A stretch of 56,295 bases of DNA from a virus, in the IMG/VR virus record IMGVR_UViG_3300036832_000712, positions 1 through 56,295 of that record; one strand, 5' to 3'. The notes below the pieces were generated by a model, which saw only the letters and a list, made by a program, of their open reading frames with translations, ran no database searches and was not told where the DNA came from. This document shows positions 37,880 through 47,125 of this stretch, in pieces (the first letter of the stretch is position 1; every line of letters begins with the position of its first letter). Position numbers and translations under genes: made by a program.

Positions 37880-37889
37880 GGGAATCAGC

Positions 37890-39479
37890 ATGAGCGACGA
37901 GCCAGAGCCTGAGAACCCGAGCACAGAGCCGGAAAGCGAAGCACCGTCCGCGCCCGAGCAGCCCGAGCCACGCACGCCTACCCCTCGTGCTCCTGTCCAG
38001 TATCATGTGACCGACCAGCCGTGGTCCCCCTCGGACCCTGCCGCCACCGAGGCGATGCTAACCCAGCAAGGCCAGCAGAACTGGCAGCTGGCCTCTGTCT
38101 ATCCGGACCCCCAGCGCGAGAAGACCCGCTGGGTGTTCGCTGCCGCCAGTGCCCCGGTTCAGTACAACGTGGTCGACCAGCCATGGTCCCCCAGCGACCC
38201 ATCCACGACGCAGGCGATGCTGACCCAGCAAGGGCAGGCCGGCTGGCAGCTGAGCGCCGTCTGGCCCGATCCGCAGCGCGAGCGGACCCGCTGGATTTTC
38301 TTCAGCCCTCCCGCAGCCACCGGCGGCGGCTCCGGCACGCCCGGCACCATCGTGCCGAACGTGGACGCCACGCCCGGCGTGGTCGGCACCTCCACGGCGT
38401 GGTCGCACGAGGACCACGTTCACCCGACCGATACGAGCCGTGTGGCCAAGTCCGGCGACAGCATGACCGGGGTGCTGGCGCTGGCGGCCGATCCGACCGC
38501 GGCGCTGCAGGCGGCCACCAAGCAGTACGTCGACGCCGCGGTCTCCCCGGCCTTCAACGACGTCGGCCGCAACAAGCTGCACAACCCGCTGTTCAACATC
38601 CAGCAGCGCGGGGCCGGGCCGTGGTCGGCAAGCGGCAACTATACGTTAGACCGTTGGCGCATGTGGCTCACTAACGATACGTTCGCTATCGCCGCCGTGG
38701 CCTTGAATGACGCTGGCCGGGCGCAGATCGGCGACGAGGCGGCACTCTCGCAGGCACAGGCGCAGTTCAGCGGCAGCGCTACGGCTGGATCGCACTCCGT
38801 CATCATACAGAGTGTCGAGAGCGTGCGACGGCTCGCGGGCAAGACTGTGACGGTTTCGTTCTGGGCCTCGGCGAGTGCCGCCGGATTAAAACTAGGCGCG
38901 GTCCTTGATCAAATTTTCGGCACGGGCGGTTCACCATCGGCGAACGTGAGCGGCACCGGCCAGGCAGTAGCGCTCAGCACGACATGGACACGATATACGT
39001 TGACGTTTGCGCTGCCCTCAGCGGCCGGGAAGGTCATTGGCGCCAATGGCGATGACTCGACGCAATTGTTGTTCTATTTCTCGGCTGCCAGCGATCAGAC
39101 AGCGCACTCCGGCAATGTCGGAGTGCAGTCAGGCACGGTGAATTTCTGGGGCGTGCAGCTTGAGATCGGCTCCGTCGCCACGCCGCTGGAGAAGCCCGAC
39201 CCGCAGCAGGACCTCGCCAAGTGCCAACGGTTCTATCAGGTCGGCGGCTACTCTGTGCTTTACACCGCCATAGCTGCGGCTGGAATGATGAGTTTCTCAT
39301 CACTGTTGCCGGTACCGATGCGCGTTAATCCAGTATGGACTGCCACACCAGGATTTACCTCCAATGTCAGTGCTCCTACAATCAGAGGCGCACTCAGCTA
39401 CGTGCAAGTTTATGGCACCGCGGTTGCAGCTGGAGCATCAGAAATGGATGGCACCTTCACGGCGTCGGCTGATTTGTAA
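37890..39479 (+). CDS. Tail fibre-like protein with duplicated N-terminal domain
   Basis: 529 residues. An acidic Pro/Glu start, then two near-identical repeats (about 35-85 and 88-137): APVQYHVTDQPWSPSDPAAT versus APVQYNVVDQPWSPSDPSTT, both ending QQGQ..WQL..V.PDPQRExTRW. A fibre linker (HVHPTDTSRVAKSGDSMTGV, ALQAATKQYVDAAVSPA) follows, then a beta-sandwich with NKLHNPLFNIQQRG, DRWRMW and FWGVQLEIGSVATPLEKPDP, seen in phage receptor-binding proteins. Tail spike or fibre function is likely. Confidence 0.8.
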   Translation: MSDEPEPENPSTEPESEAPSAPEQPEPRTPTPRAPVQYHVTDQPWSPSDPAATEAMLTQQGQQNWQLASVYPDPQREKTRWVFAAASAPVQYNVVDQPWSPSDPSTTQAMLTQQGQAGWQLSAVWPDPQRERTRWIFFSPPAATGGGSGTPGTIVPNVDATPGVVGTSTAWSHEDHVHPTDTSRVAKSGDSMTGVLALAADPTAALQAATKQYVDAAVSPAFNDVGRNKLHNPLFNIQQRGAGPWSASGNYTLDRWRMWLTNDTFAIAAVALNDAGRAQIGDEAALSQAQAQFSGSATAGSHSVIIQSVESVRRLAGKTVTVSFWASASAAGLKLGAVLDQIFGTGGSPSANVSGTGQAVALSTTWTRYTLTFALPSAAGKVIGANGDDSTQLLFYFSAASDQTAHSGNVGVQSGTVNFWGVQLEIGSVATPLEKPDPQQDLAKCQRFYQVGGYSVLYTAIAAAGMMSFSSLLPVPMRVNPVWTATPGFTSNVSAPTIRGALSYVQVYGTAVAAGASEMDGTFTASADL

Positions 39480-39489
39480 CTCGAAGGAC

Positions 39490-39615
39490 ATGGCTATGAC
39501 CGTAGATTTGAGCGAGCAGGAGTGGAGTCAGGCCATCGCCATCCTGGCGACTGGGCCGTGGAACGTGGCCAACCCGCTGCTGACCCGGATCACGCAGCAG
39601 CTGCAGGCGCACTAG
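39490..39615 (+). CDS. Small phage protein, 41 residues
   Basis: MAMTVDLSEQEWSQAIAILA then TGPWNVANPLLTRITQQLQAH. Similar short helical proteins (LSxxEWxxxLxxL...) sit beside fibres or terminase in podophages. AAGG precedes the first ATG closely; the second ATG (39496) is also possible. Confidence 0.55.
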   Translation: MAMTVDLSEQEWSQAIAILATGPWNVANPLLTRITQQLQAH

Positions 39616-39633
39616 ATGATCCAAGGATATATC

Positions 39634-39807
39634 ATGCCCAGCGAGAGCAAGCAGCAGCGCAAGGCCATGTTCGCCGCCAAAGCAGGTAATAGTACTCTTG
39701 GCATTCCCCAGAAAGTTGGTAAGGACTTCATCAAGGCGGACAAGGGCAGAGACCTTAGCAAACTCCCATTGCGCAAGGGAGCACCTCCCGTACCAACCAA
39801 GAAGTAG
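39634..39807 (+). CDS. DUF3008-like small basic protein
   Basis: 57 residues. [20 protein letters not shown] then [20 protein letters not shown]. The MPSxSxxQ...GIPxxVGKxFxxADKG pattern is a small conserved phage family of unknown function. AAGGATATATC precedes the ATG; an earlier in-frame ATG is less likely. Confidence 0.65.
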   Translation: MPSESKQQRKAMFAAKAGNSTLGIPQKVGKDFIKADKGRDLSKLPLRKGAPPVPTKK

Positions 39808-39813
39808 GAAAGA

Positions 39814-40320
39814 CTAGGGCTGTTTCGCAAATCTACCATTGATCCGAGGTGGGTCGGCACGTTTTCTTCTGTTTCTTGCTTGCTCGCTGCGTGTCGCCCA
39901 TCGACAATTCTCAGGCGAATAAGGACCGTTATTGTCAATACGTTCGATTGTATGTCCTGGCGGGCAGCGCCCCATGTCGGCGAGGAAGTTGGCGTACTCG
40001 CGCCAGCGGTCACAGACCTCGATACCGCGTCCGCCGTAGTGGTGGAAGTCTTTATGATTTGGGTTGGTGCATCTTTTGATCATGCCTTGCCAGCAGCGAT
40101 ATTCCCTGGTGATCTGACCGTGTTTGGCGTCTCCGTGCTTTCTACAGCACCCGCACGATTTGGCATCACCTGCTCGCAGCGAGGAGCCTCGCACGACCGT
40201 TTCCTTGCCGCAATCGCAGCGGCATAGGAACAGGAGAGCTGTGTTTTTTCCTTGGCCTGCAAGCTTTAGAACAGTGTATCGACCGAAACGTTGGCCTGTG
40301 ATATCAATGCGTTTGGACAT
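39814..40320 (-). CDS. HNH-family endonuclease, second copy
   Basis: 168 residues. N-terminal [20 protein letters not shown] with [20 protein letters not shown] and SCGCC (zinc-type module), then [59 protein letters not shown]. Paralog of 21594-22031, sharing the core but with an added zinc N-terminus. It is the only minus-strand gene in the capsid operon; AGGAG precedes the ATG. Typical of a selfish homing gene. Sequence 40321-40414 also holds an 11-bp hairpin. Confidence 0.8.
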   Translation of the reverse strand: MSKRIDITGQRFGRYTVLKLAGQGKNTALLFLCRCDCGKETVVRGSSLRAGDAKSCGCCRKHGDAKHGQITREYRCWQGMIKRCTNPNHKDFHHYGGRGIEVCDRWREYANFLADMGRCPPGHTIERIDNNGPYSPENCRWATRSEQARNRRKRADPPRINGRFAKQP

Positions 40321-40353
40321 GGCGACCGCTCCTACGGTTGCTGGTGTCAAGTG

Positions 40354-40381
40354 GCGGCCGAGCGCTCCAACGCTCGACCGC
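40354..40381. other. Hairpin upstream of gene 40415-40600
   Basis: GCGGCCGAGCG (40354-40364) pairs with CGCTCGACCGC (40371-40381) with one mismatch. Between the HNH start and the next plus-strand gene. No T-run. Confidence 0.4.
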
Positions 40382-40414
40382 TGCGCAACGTAGCACAAAT
40401 ACAAGGAGGTAAAC

Positions 40415-40600
40415 ATGGCAGTCAAACAGCCATGGCAAGATTTTTATAATGCGCAAAGCGGTGAGTATGGCGACGGCTACAGTGGCGATCTCAACAAAGG
40501 CGACGAGCAGGAATACCTGGAGGGCGACGCCCGCGCCGAAGCAGCGCGTGCCGAGTTTCATAAAGTCCAGAAGGACATGCCTGATCCAACGGGCAAGTAA
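40415..40600 (+). CDS. Hypothetical protein, 61 residues
   Basis: [20 protein letters not shown] then [34 protein letters not shown]. Acidic and polar, not recognised. Very strong ribosome-binding site (CAAGGAGGTAAAC), better than neighbours. Confidence 0.65.
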   Translation: MAVKQPWQDFYNAQSGEYGDGYSGDLNKGDEQEYLEGDARAEAARAEFHKVQKDMPDPTGK

Positions 40601-40608
40601 GCGCGCAT

Positions 40609-42156
40609 ATGAACATCCTCGACTACAAGCCGGCGCCGACGATCAAAGCGTTCATCAAGGACTTCCGCAGTCAGGCTTTATTCTATACCTGGATCGTAGG
40701 ACCCGTTGGCTCTGCCAAGACCACGGCTCTGTTCTTCAAGCTCATCTACATGGCGATGAAACAGTGCCCATCGCCGGATGGAATCCGGCGCACAAAAGCC
40801 GTGATCGTCCGTAACACGCTGCCCATGCTCAAGGACACAACGCTGGCATCCTGGGAGTATTGGTTCAAGGATGGCGTGGCCGGCGCCTGGAGCGCCACCG
40901 ATAAAATTTTCACGTTGCGCTACGGCGACGTGGAATGTCAGGTGCTGTTCCGCCCGCTCGACACGCCCGACGACGTCCGTCGCGTTCTAAGCCTTGAAAT
41001 TAACTTCGCCATTATCGACGAGTTCGTAGAATTGCCGAAGGCAATTGTCGACGCCTTGAGCGCTCGCTTAGGGCGCTACCGCCAGCCTGATGGCACACCG
41101 GTCACCATCTGGGGGATGTGGGGATCATCCAACCCCGGCACCGAGGACGTGTGGTGGTACGACTATCTGCATGGCCCCGCTGTTCGCAGATACAAGCGTC
41201 CAACGGGCATGCCGGTCCCGCAGATCGTTGCCGACTCGGTAGCGCCGACGTCGGACATCGTCGTCCCGACGACAACGTCACTGGAACCAATAGCTAGCTA
41301 TTATCATCAGCCCGGAGGGCTGTCTCCCGACGCAGAGAATTTGGAAAATCTTCCGGGAGGCGTGCAGTATTATCGCGACGCCATTGCAGGCAAGAGCACC
41401 CCTTGGATCAGGCAGTTCGTCGATGCTGAGTGGGGCTTCAGCATAGCTGGCAAAGCTGTCGTCTCCGGCTTCCGTGCCGATCTGCACGTGAGTCTTCCCA
41501 ACACGCTTCAGCCTAATCCCTACTTCCCGCTCATCGTCGGACTTGATCCGGGAATCACAGGATCAGCCATGATCATCGGGCAACAAGATTACGACGGCCG
41601 TATAAGAGTTTTCGCTGAGCTGGTGCAGGAGGGCATGGGGGCCGAGCGTCTCATCCAGGAACGGCTGCAACCTCTCTTGAGAAACAGATTTCCACAGGTG
41701 CCACGAGTTATCGTGGCGGCTGACCCGGCGGCTGCCTCTCGGCAACAGACCGACGAGCGTACAGTCGTCAAGGTCTTCCGCCAGCACTACGAAGTGGACG
41801 TCGAGTCCAACAACCGCCTTCCATTGCGCCTCGACGCCATCGACCACTACACCAACACCCTGGTGGAGGGCCGACCTGCTTTGCAGGTCGACCCGTCATG
41901 TCAAATTCTGATCCGCGCGCTCAAGGGCGGCTGGCGCTACAGCGCCGACTTGAAGCGCGAAACACTCCGCGGGCATGACCCAGAAAAAAACGCCTACTCC
42001 CATCCTGGTGACGCATTCGGCTACCTGTGCAGGTTTTTCCATCGTGACCGCCAGCGCGAGAAAAGATACTCTCTGCCCCAGGGCAGCCTGGCAGCCCGGC
42101 GCCAGGGCGCGCCGTGGCAGCAGCGGGGCGAGCGTAACAGCTATCACGTCAGGTGA
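40609..42156 (+). CDS. terL: Terminase large subunit
   Basis: 515 residues. Walker A GPVGSAKTT (31-39), Walker B FAIIDE (133-138, D137 E138), coupling-type GMWGSSNPG, then the nuclease domain: VGLDPGITGSAM (D313), VAADPAAAS (D372) and HPGDAFGYL near the C-terminus, in RNase H-like order. Packages DNA into proheads with the portal at 42397. The start ATG lies 8 bases after the previous stop. Confidence 0.9.
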   Translation: MNILDYKPAPTIKAFIKDFRSQALFYTWIVGPVGSAKTTALFFKLIYMAMKQCPSPDGIRRTKAVIVRNTLPMLKDTTLASWEYWFKDGVAGAWSATDKIFTLRYGDVECQVLFRPLDTPDDVRRVLSLEINFAIIDEFVELPKAIVDALSARLGRYRQPDGTPVTIWGMWGSSNPGTEDVWWYDYLHGPAVRRYKRPTGMPVPQIVADSVAPTSDIVVPTTTSLEPIASYYHQPGGLSPDAENLENLPGGVQYYRDAIAGKSTPWIRQFVDAEWGFSIAGKAVVSGFRADLHVSLPNTLQPNPYFPLIVGLDPGITGSAMIIGQQDYDGRIRVFAELVQEGMGAERLIQERLQPLLRNRFPQVPRVIVAADPAAASRQQTDERTVVKVFRQHYEVDVESNNRLPLRLDAIDHYTNTLVEGRPALQVDPSCQILIRALKGGWRYSADLKRETLRGHDPEKNAYSHPGDAFGYLCRFFHRDRQREKRYSLPQGSLAARRQGAPWQQRGERNSYHVR

Positions 42157-42159
42157 CGT

Positions 42160-42381
42160 ATGCGTGAAGGCTTCAAGGAAGTTGTCAGCGGATGGACGCT
42201 GATCAAGGACGTCGATGTTCTTGGTGAGTACATCGAGGCTGCTGCAACTTGGGCAAAAGAAAACGGTCCTCTGGAGAATGATGAAGCGGCTACGGTGAAG
42301 TACATGATTGAGTGTCAGATAGCTCAGGGGATCGAGCGTGGTGATTTCGAACCATACTTCAGCGTAGCTGATAGAGCGTGA
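42160..42381 (+). CDS. Hypothetical protein, 73 residues
   Basis: MREGFKEVVSGWTLIKDVDV and LGEYIEAAATWAKENGPLEN DEAATVKYMIECQIAQGIERG. Amphipathic helices; between terminase and portal. Unknown, perhaps a packaging accessory. Confidence 0.6.
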   Translation: MREGFKEVVSGWTLIKDVDVLGEYIEAAATWAKENGPLENDEAATVKYMIECQIAQGIERGDFEPYFSVADRA

Positions 42382-42396
42382 TCGGGGACTATTTGA

Positions 42397-44910
42397 ATGG
42401 CACTCCCGACCTCCGAACCGCCGCTCAACACGGCCAAGGCCTACCCCGATCCGGACCTCACGCCGCCGGGGCTTACTATTCCGACGCCCACTCCTGCCAA
42501 GGATGCGCCTGATCCCGCGTCTAGCCCGCCGGTCAAAAGAATCTCTCCTAGCGCGCTGGTCACGTTAGGTCAGCGCTTCAACACCATGTTCATGCAATAC
42601 GCCGCCGATAGAAGGATCGTCGAGCTAAGATGGTTGGCGAATCAGCGCCAGTATCTCGGGATTTACGATCCCGAGGTGGAGAAATCCTTCAACCCCAACC
42701 GGTCCAAGGCCTATCCCAAGATCACCCGCACCAAGTGCATTTCAGTGCTTGCCCGCATCATGAATCTCATGTTCCAGGGCAACGAACGCAACTGGGAGAT
42801 TCACGCCGCGCCGTGGCCGGACATCACCTCGCAGGAAGTCAGAGACGCGATCAATCTGGCGCAGGAAAAAGATCAAGCGGCAGGTGTGCCGACGCCCGAC
42901 CCGACCGATGCGTTCGCCTTTAACAACTATGTGATGGAGGCACTCGACCGCTACGCTGATCTGCGTGCCGACAAGCTTAGTACTCTCATTGATGACCAGC
43001 TGCAGGAATTAGGCGGGCACCAGGCGCTGGATTACGTGGCGCTCAATCGCGCGGTGATCCGCTCGGGCATCATGTATGGTCTCGGCGTCCTGCGCGGTCC
43101 GTTCGTGCGCAAGTCGGAGACAGTGACATGGAAGGTGCAGAAGCCCCCGGCGAGTCCGCCCGCACTGTCTCAAATGAATGGGGGCGCACCGCCTCAAATG
43201 AATGGAGCCGCGCCTCCGCCAGGGATGATCGGTGGGGCGCCCATGGCAGGTCCACCTGCGGCGCCACAAGCACCCCCGCCACCGGTGATCAAGCCAGTCA
43301 AGCAGACGACCTTCAAGCCCTACTTTGAATTTTTACCTGTGTGGGACTTCTACCCTGATCTGAGCGCCAAGACGCTGCAGGGCATGGATGGCTACTTCGT
43401 ACGTCACGTCATGAGTCGCACGCAGGTCAAGGAGCTGGGCGGCAGACCAGATTTCTTCTCCAATGTCATCGATTCGTATCTCCAGCGCTACCCGATGGGC
43501 AACTATCGCACGCAGGCGTTCGAGATGGAGCTGCGCGCCATGGGCGTCAAGGTCAACGTCAACGAGATGAAAACCGAGACGATGAAGTATGAGCTCATGG
43601 TGTGGCACGGCTCGGTGGACGGCCGGCTGCTGCAGGAGGTCGGTGTGGAGGTTCCCGAGGACAAGCTTTCCGATTATATCGACGCGGAAATCTGGATGCT
43701 TGATGCCAACGTCATCGGGGCGCGGCTCAATCCCTGGGAAGATTTAACTAAGGAGATGCCCTCGATCCCAACTCCCCCTATGATTCACACGTTCTTGTTC
43801 GACGAGGACGACACGAGCCCTGTCGGCTTCGGGCTGCCGCAAGCGATCAGAGACAGCCAGATGATGGTCGCCGCCGCAACGCGCATGCTGCTGGATAACG
43901 CGAGTGTAGTATGTGGCCCGAATATCGAGCTTAACACTGATCTCTTGCGTCTCGATCAGGATTTATCCGCCATTACCGCGTACAAAATCTGGTACCGCGA
44001 AGGCTCCGGACCCGAGGCGCAATGGCCGGCGGTGCGCAATGTGAGCGTCGACGCGCACCTCGACAGCCTGATGAAGATCGTCGAGCTTGGTTTGCGCTTC
44101 GCCGACAGCGAGACGTTCGTCGGCCCGGCAACGGGTGGCGATCAGGACCGGGTTCCGTCCGAGCCCATGCGCACGGCGGCGGGCGCCAGCATGCTGCGCG
44201 GCGACGCAGCTCTTCCTTTCAAGGATATCATCAGGAGCTTCGACACGTTCACTCAGAGCGTGATCAACGCCATGGTGCTTTTTAATCGCGTGTTCAATCC
44301 GAGTCAGGCGCCCGATGGCGACTACGACGTGGTCGCGCGCGGCGCTACATCCCTCATGGCCAAGGAGCTGCGCGGCATGCAGGCTGACAGTCTCGTACAG
44401 ACGCTCAAGCCCGAGCAGATGATCCACGTCGACGAACGCAAGCTCACCGAGGCGCAGGTCAAGGCTAGAGACATGGACGACATCCTGGTGACCGAGGACG
44501 AGGCATCACGTCGTCAGCAGGCGCAGAGTCAGAGTCAGCAGGAGCAGCAGGATCAGCAATCCAAGCTCATGGAGGCCAACCTGCGCAAGATTCTGTCCGA
44601 TGCGTTCAAGAACATCGCCCAGGGCCAGAAGAACACCGCCAATGCGGATGCTCAATTGGTGGATACAGCATTAGGGATACTGGAGAAAGGAATGCAGAAT
44701 GAGCTCGCAGGACCAGCTGCCGCTGCCGCTGCCGCTCAACCCAGCAACGGAAACGGCGGCGCGGGTGTCCCAGGTGCGCCAGCAGGAGGCGGACTTGCTG
44801 CGGCGCTTGGCCTTGGTGCGGTCGGCGCCGGAGCTAACGGTGGTGCGCCAGCTCCTGGCGGTCCGCCTGGCGCTATGCCAGGGCCGGCTGGTCAAGGCCT
44901 CCCTCAATGA
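42397..44910 (+). CDS. Portal protein
   Basis: 837 residues. N-terminal Pro-rich linker, then helical regions with RIVELRWLANQRQYLGIYDP and KAYPKITRTKCISVLARIMN; a Pro-rich insertion (about 245-300); the C-terminal helices RTAAGASMLRGDAALPFKDI IRSFDTF and Gln-rich tail. This order, with NMFQGNERNWEIHA-type early motif, matches large podophage portals. It forms the dodecameric gate for packaging and ejection. The last 70 codons overlap another gene (44699-44995) and are unusually Ala/Gly/Pro-rich. Confidence 0.8.
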   Translation: MALPTSEPPLNTAKAYPDPDLTPPGLTIPTPTPAKDAPDPASSPPVKRISPSALVTLGQRFNTMFMQYAADRRIVELRWLANQRQYLGIYDPEVEKSFNPNRSKAYPKITRTKCISVLARIMNLMFQGNERNWEIHAAPWPDITSQEVRDAINLAQEKDQAAGVPTPDPTDAFAFNNYVMEALDRYADLRADKLSTLIDDQLQELGGHQALDYVALNRAVIRSGIMYGLGVLRGPFVRKSETVTWKVQKPPASPPALSQMNGGAPPQMNGAAPPPGMIGGAPMAGPPAAPQAPPPPVIKPVKQTTFKPYFEFLPVWDFYPDLSAKTLQGMDGYFVRHVMSRTQVKELGGRPDFFSNVIDSYLQRYPMGNYRTQAFEMELRAMGVKVNVNEMKTETMKYELMVWHGSVDGRLLQEVGVEVPEDKLSDYIDAEIWMLDANVIGARLNPWEDLTKEMPSIPTPPMIHTFLFDEDDTSPVGFGLPQAIRDSQMMVAAATRMLLDNASVVCGPNIELNTDLLRLDQDLSAITAYKIWYREGSGPEAQWPAVRNVSVDAHLDSLMKIVELGLRFADSETFVGPATGGDQDRVPSEPMRTAAGASMLRGDAALPFKDIIRSFDTFTQSVINAMVLFNRVFNPSQAPDGDYDVVARGATSLMAKELRGMQADSLVQTLKPEQMIHVDERKLTEAQVKARDMDDILVTEDEASRRQQAQSQSQQEQQDQQSKLMEANLRKILSDAFKNIAQGQKNTANADAQLVDTALGILEKGMQNELAGPAAAAAAAQPSNGNGGAGVPGAPAGGGLAAALGLGAVGAGANGGAPAPGGPPGAMPGPAGQGLPQ

Positions 44911-44995
44911 TGTAGCATTGTTGCAAGGCGAAGCGCGCACATTGGAGAAGCTGCTATCCGAGCTGTCCGGTGATCGCGCGATGCGCGATGAGTAG
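44699..44995 (+). CDS. Protein encoded out of frame over the portal 3' end
   Basis: 98 residues: MSSQDQLPLPLPLNPATETA, then helices QEADLLRRLALVRSAPELTV, LCQGRLVKASLNDVALLQGE ARTLEKLLSELSGD. It overlaps the portal by 212 bases in another frame; AGGA precedes the ATG by 8 bases. Overlap explains the odd low-complexity portal tail. Likely a small capsid-assembly protein. Confidence 0.65.
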   Translation: MSSQDQLPLPLPLNPATETAARVSQVRQQEADLLRRLALVRSAPELTVVRQLLAVRLALCQGRLVKASLNDVALLQGEARTLEKLLSELSGDRAMRDE

Positions 44996-45015
44996 GAAAA
45001 TGTAGGAGATAACTC

Positions 45016-45999
45016 ATGGCACGTGCTCCGCGCGCTGCTGCAGCTCCCGCTGCCGAGCCGGCACCAGCACCGGCACCCGCGCTTTCCGTACCTGTTCCTG
45101 TCGCGCCAGCGCCTGAGCCGCCGGTTGCTGATTCGCCCTCCGAGTCTCCGGTTCCTGATTCGTTCGATGCAGCGTTCGCCGAAGCCGCGGCTGCCGCGAC
45201 TGAGCCGACACCGGCCACGCCAGCCACTGCTGCTTCCCCCGCACCCAAGAAACCTGTACCGCCCGCGCCTAAGCCGGCCGTGCAGGAGCCACCGGCACCT
45301 GCTGAGCCGCCCGCACCTGCTGAGCCACCGGCACCTGCTGAGCCGCCTGCACCTGCTGAGCCGCCGCAGCCGCAGCCTCCACCGCAGCCGCAGCAACCTC
45401 CGCCGCAGCCGCAGGCTCAGCCATACCAGGAGCCGGCGCTCTTCAACGCCGAGGAAGTGGCTCAGCTGCAGACGTTTTATACTGACTGGCCGGATGTCGC
45501 CCGCGCCACCGAAACGATGGTTAAGGGCATCGTGATGCAAACCGCGAGGCGCATGTATCAGGATATGGCGGCGTCGCTGGCGCCCTACTTACAGACTGTC
45601 GACACCCTGGCGGACCGGTCGCAGCTGTCCGAGCTTCAGGGGCATGTGTCTGACTACGACACTGTCGCGTCCCAGTTAACCTCCTGGGCAGCCCGTCAAC
45701 CTGCGTATTTGCGCTCAGCTTATGAGCATGTTATCAAGGCAGGGACGGCGACCGAGGTCGTTGATCTGATCAACCGGTACAAACAAGATCAGGCGTCCAT
45801 GCAGTCCACCACGCCAGCACAAGCAGGTCAGCCGGTACCGGCTACGCCTGCCGCTGCTGCGCCGGCACCTCCACCTGTCAATCCCGCACTCGCTGCAGCC
45901 GCGGCGCGGCTCGCGCCGGTCAGCACCAAGCGGGCCAATGTGGTTGCGCCTCCCGCCGATTTTGACACTGCCTTTGCCGAGTTCGCTCGTGCGTCCTAG
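45016..45999 (+). CDS. Scaffold-like protein
   Basis: 327 residues. Pro/Ala-rich N-terminal half with four 18-bp repeats encoding EPPAPA (45286-45357); helical core QTFYTDWPDVARATETMVKG and AARQPAYLRSAYEHVIKAGT; Ala-rich end with a repeat of DFDTAFAEFARA resembling FDAAFAEAAA at the start. Located between portal and capsid, where scaffolding proteins lie in podophages. Role inferred from position and composition. Confidence 0.65.
   Translation: MARAPRAAAAPAAEPAPAPAPALSVPVPVAPAPEPPVADSPSESPVPDSFDAAFAEAAAAATEPTPATPATAASPAPKKPVPPAPKPAVQEPPAPAEPPAPAEPPAPAEPPAPAEPPQPQPPPQPQQPPPQPQAQPYQEPALFNAEEVAQLQTFYTDWPDVARATETMVKGIVMQTARRMYQDMAASLAPYLQTVDTLADRSQLSELQGHVSDYDTVASQLTSWAARQPAYLRSAYEHVIKAGTATEVVDLINRYKQDQASMQSTTPAQAGQPVPATPAAAAPAPPPVNPALAAAAARLAPVSTKRANVVAPPADFDTAFAEFARAS
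45286..45357 (+). repeat. Four 18-bp repeats in scaffold gene
   Basis: Four in-frame copies of GAGCCACCGGCACCTGCT-type units encode EPPAPA. Confidence 0.9.
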
Positions 46000-46015
46000 C
46001 CTCTAGGAGTTGAAC

Positions 46016-47083
46016 ATGGTTGCTATCACGAGTTATGGCGACATAAGCCCGGCGGTTGCCGCCTATTCCGTGGTCCGCATGCTCAAGCGGGCGATGCCGT
46101 ATCTGCACATCGAGAAGTTCGGCCAGACCTATCCGCTGCCGACCAACTCGACGCAGACCGCCAAGTTCCGGCGCTACTTCCTGCAGGGCGCGACCGGCAC
46201 GGCCGGTCCAAATGCCGGAGGCACCAACGGCGCCGGGCAACCGTTCTACATCCCGCTGGCGCTGACGCCACTGGTCGAGGGCGTGACGCCCGCGGGCAGC
46301 ATGTTGGCGAATCAGGACTACACGGTTCAACTGTATCAGTACGGCGATTACATCACCATCACTGACGTAATCGAGGACACCCACACCGATCCCATTCTCC
46401 AACAGAGCACCGATATTTTAGGAGAACAGGCGGCGGTGACGGTGGAGACGCTGCGGTTCAACGTGCTTAAAGCGGGCACCAACGTCTGGTATCAGAATCT
46501 GGTTGCGGGGCGAGCGAACGTTGCCGGTGTCATCAGTCTGACCGACCAGCGCCGGGTGTCGACCGGGCTCAACCGGCAGAACTCCAGGAAGATTTCCCAG
46601 GTCGTGGCGTCGAATCCCGACTTCCAGACGAAGTCGGTCGAAGCCGCGTACTTCGCTCTTGTCCACCCCGATCTCGAAAGCGACATCCGCAACATGACCG
46701 GCTTCGTGCCGGTGGCGAGCTACGGGCCACATAGCAGCCCGTTCGAAGGCGAGATCGGTACGGTCGAGCAGACCCGGTATCTAAGTTCGACGGTGATCGC
46801 GCCGTTCCCCAGCTCGGGCGCCGCCACCAGCGGCGGGACGACCTACCGTTCGACCAACGGGGTCAACTGGGATGTGTACCCTGTGCTTTTCTTCGGCCGC
46901 GATGCTTTCGGCATCGTTCCCCTCAAGGGGAAATCCTCGATGACGCCGATGGTGGTCAACCCCAAGCCGGCGCCAGGCGATCCGCTGGCGCAGCGTGGGA
47001 CGGTAGGCTGGAAGTTGTACACCAGCACCGTGATCCTACAGGATGCTTTCATGGCCCGTCTGGAGGTCGCCGCCACGGCGTAA
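46016..47083 (+). CDS. Major capsid protein (N4-gp56 type)
   Basis: 355 residues. MVAITSYGDISPAVAAYSVV and RAMPYLHIEKFGQTYPLPTN, FRRYFLQG, LVEGVTPAG, YGDYITITDVIEDTHTDPIL, FALVHPDLESDIRNM and VLFFGRDAFGIVPLKGKSS fit the N4-gp56-type HK97-fold major capsid protein. TAGGAGTTGAAC precedes the ATG. Builds the icosahedral shell. Confidence 0.85.
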   Translation: MVAITSYGDISPAVAAYSVVRMLKRAMPYLHIEKFGQTYPLPTNSTQTAKFRRYFLQGATGTAGPNAGGTNGAGQPFYIPLALTPLVEGVTPAGSMLANQDYTVQLYQYGDYITITDVIEDTHTDPILQQSTDILGEQAAVTVETLRFNVLKAGTNVWYQNLVAGRANVAGVISLTDQRRVSTGLNRQNSRKISQVVASNPDFQTKSVEAAYFALVHPDLESDIRNMTGFVPVASYGPHSSPFEGEIGTVEQTRYLSSTVIAPFPSSGAATSGGTTYRSTNGVNWDVYPVLFFGRDAFGIVPLKGKSSMTPMVVNPKPAPGDPLAQRGTVGWKLYTSTVILQDAFMARLEVAATA

Positions 47084-47125
47084 TTCTCGTTCAGTGAACG
47101 GGACTGAGGTAGAGGGAGATTTCAA

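Noticed and set aside
47088-47100. Terminator after the capsid gene (CGTTCAGTGAACG)
   Set aside because: The stem is only four pairs once a realistic loop is allowed, and no T-run follows.
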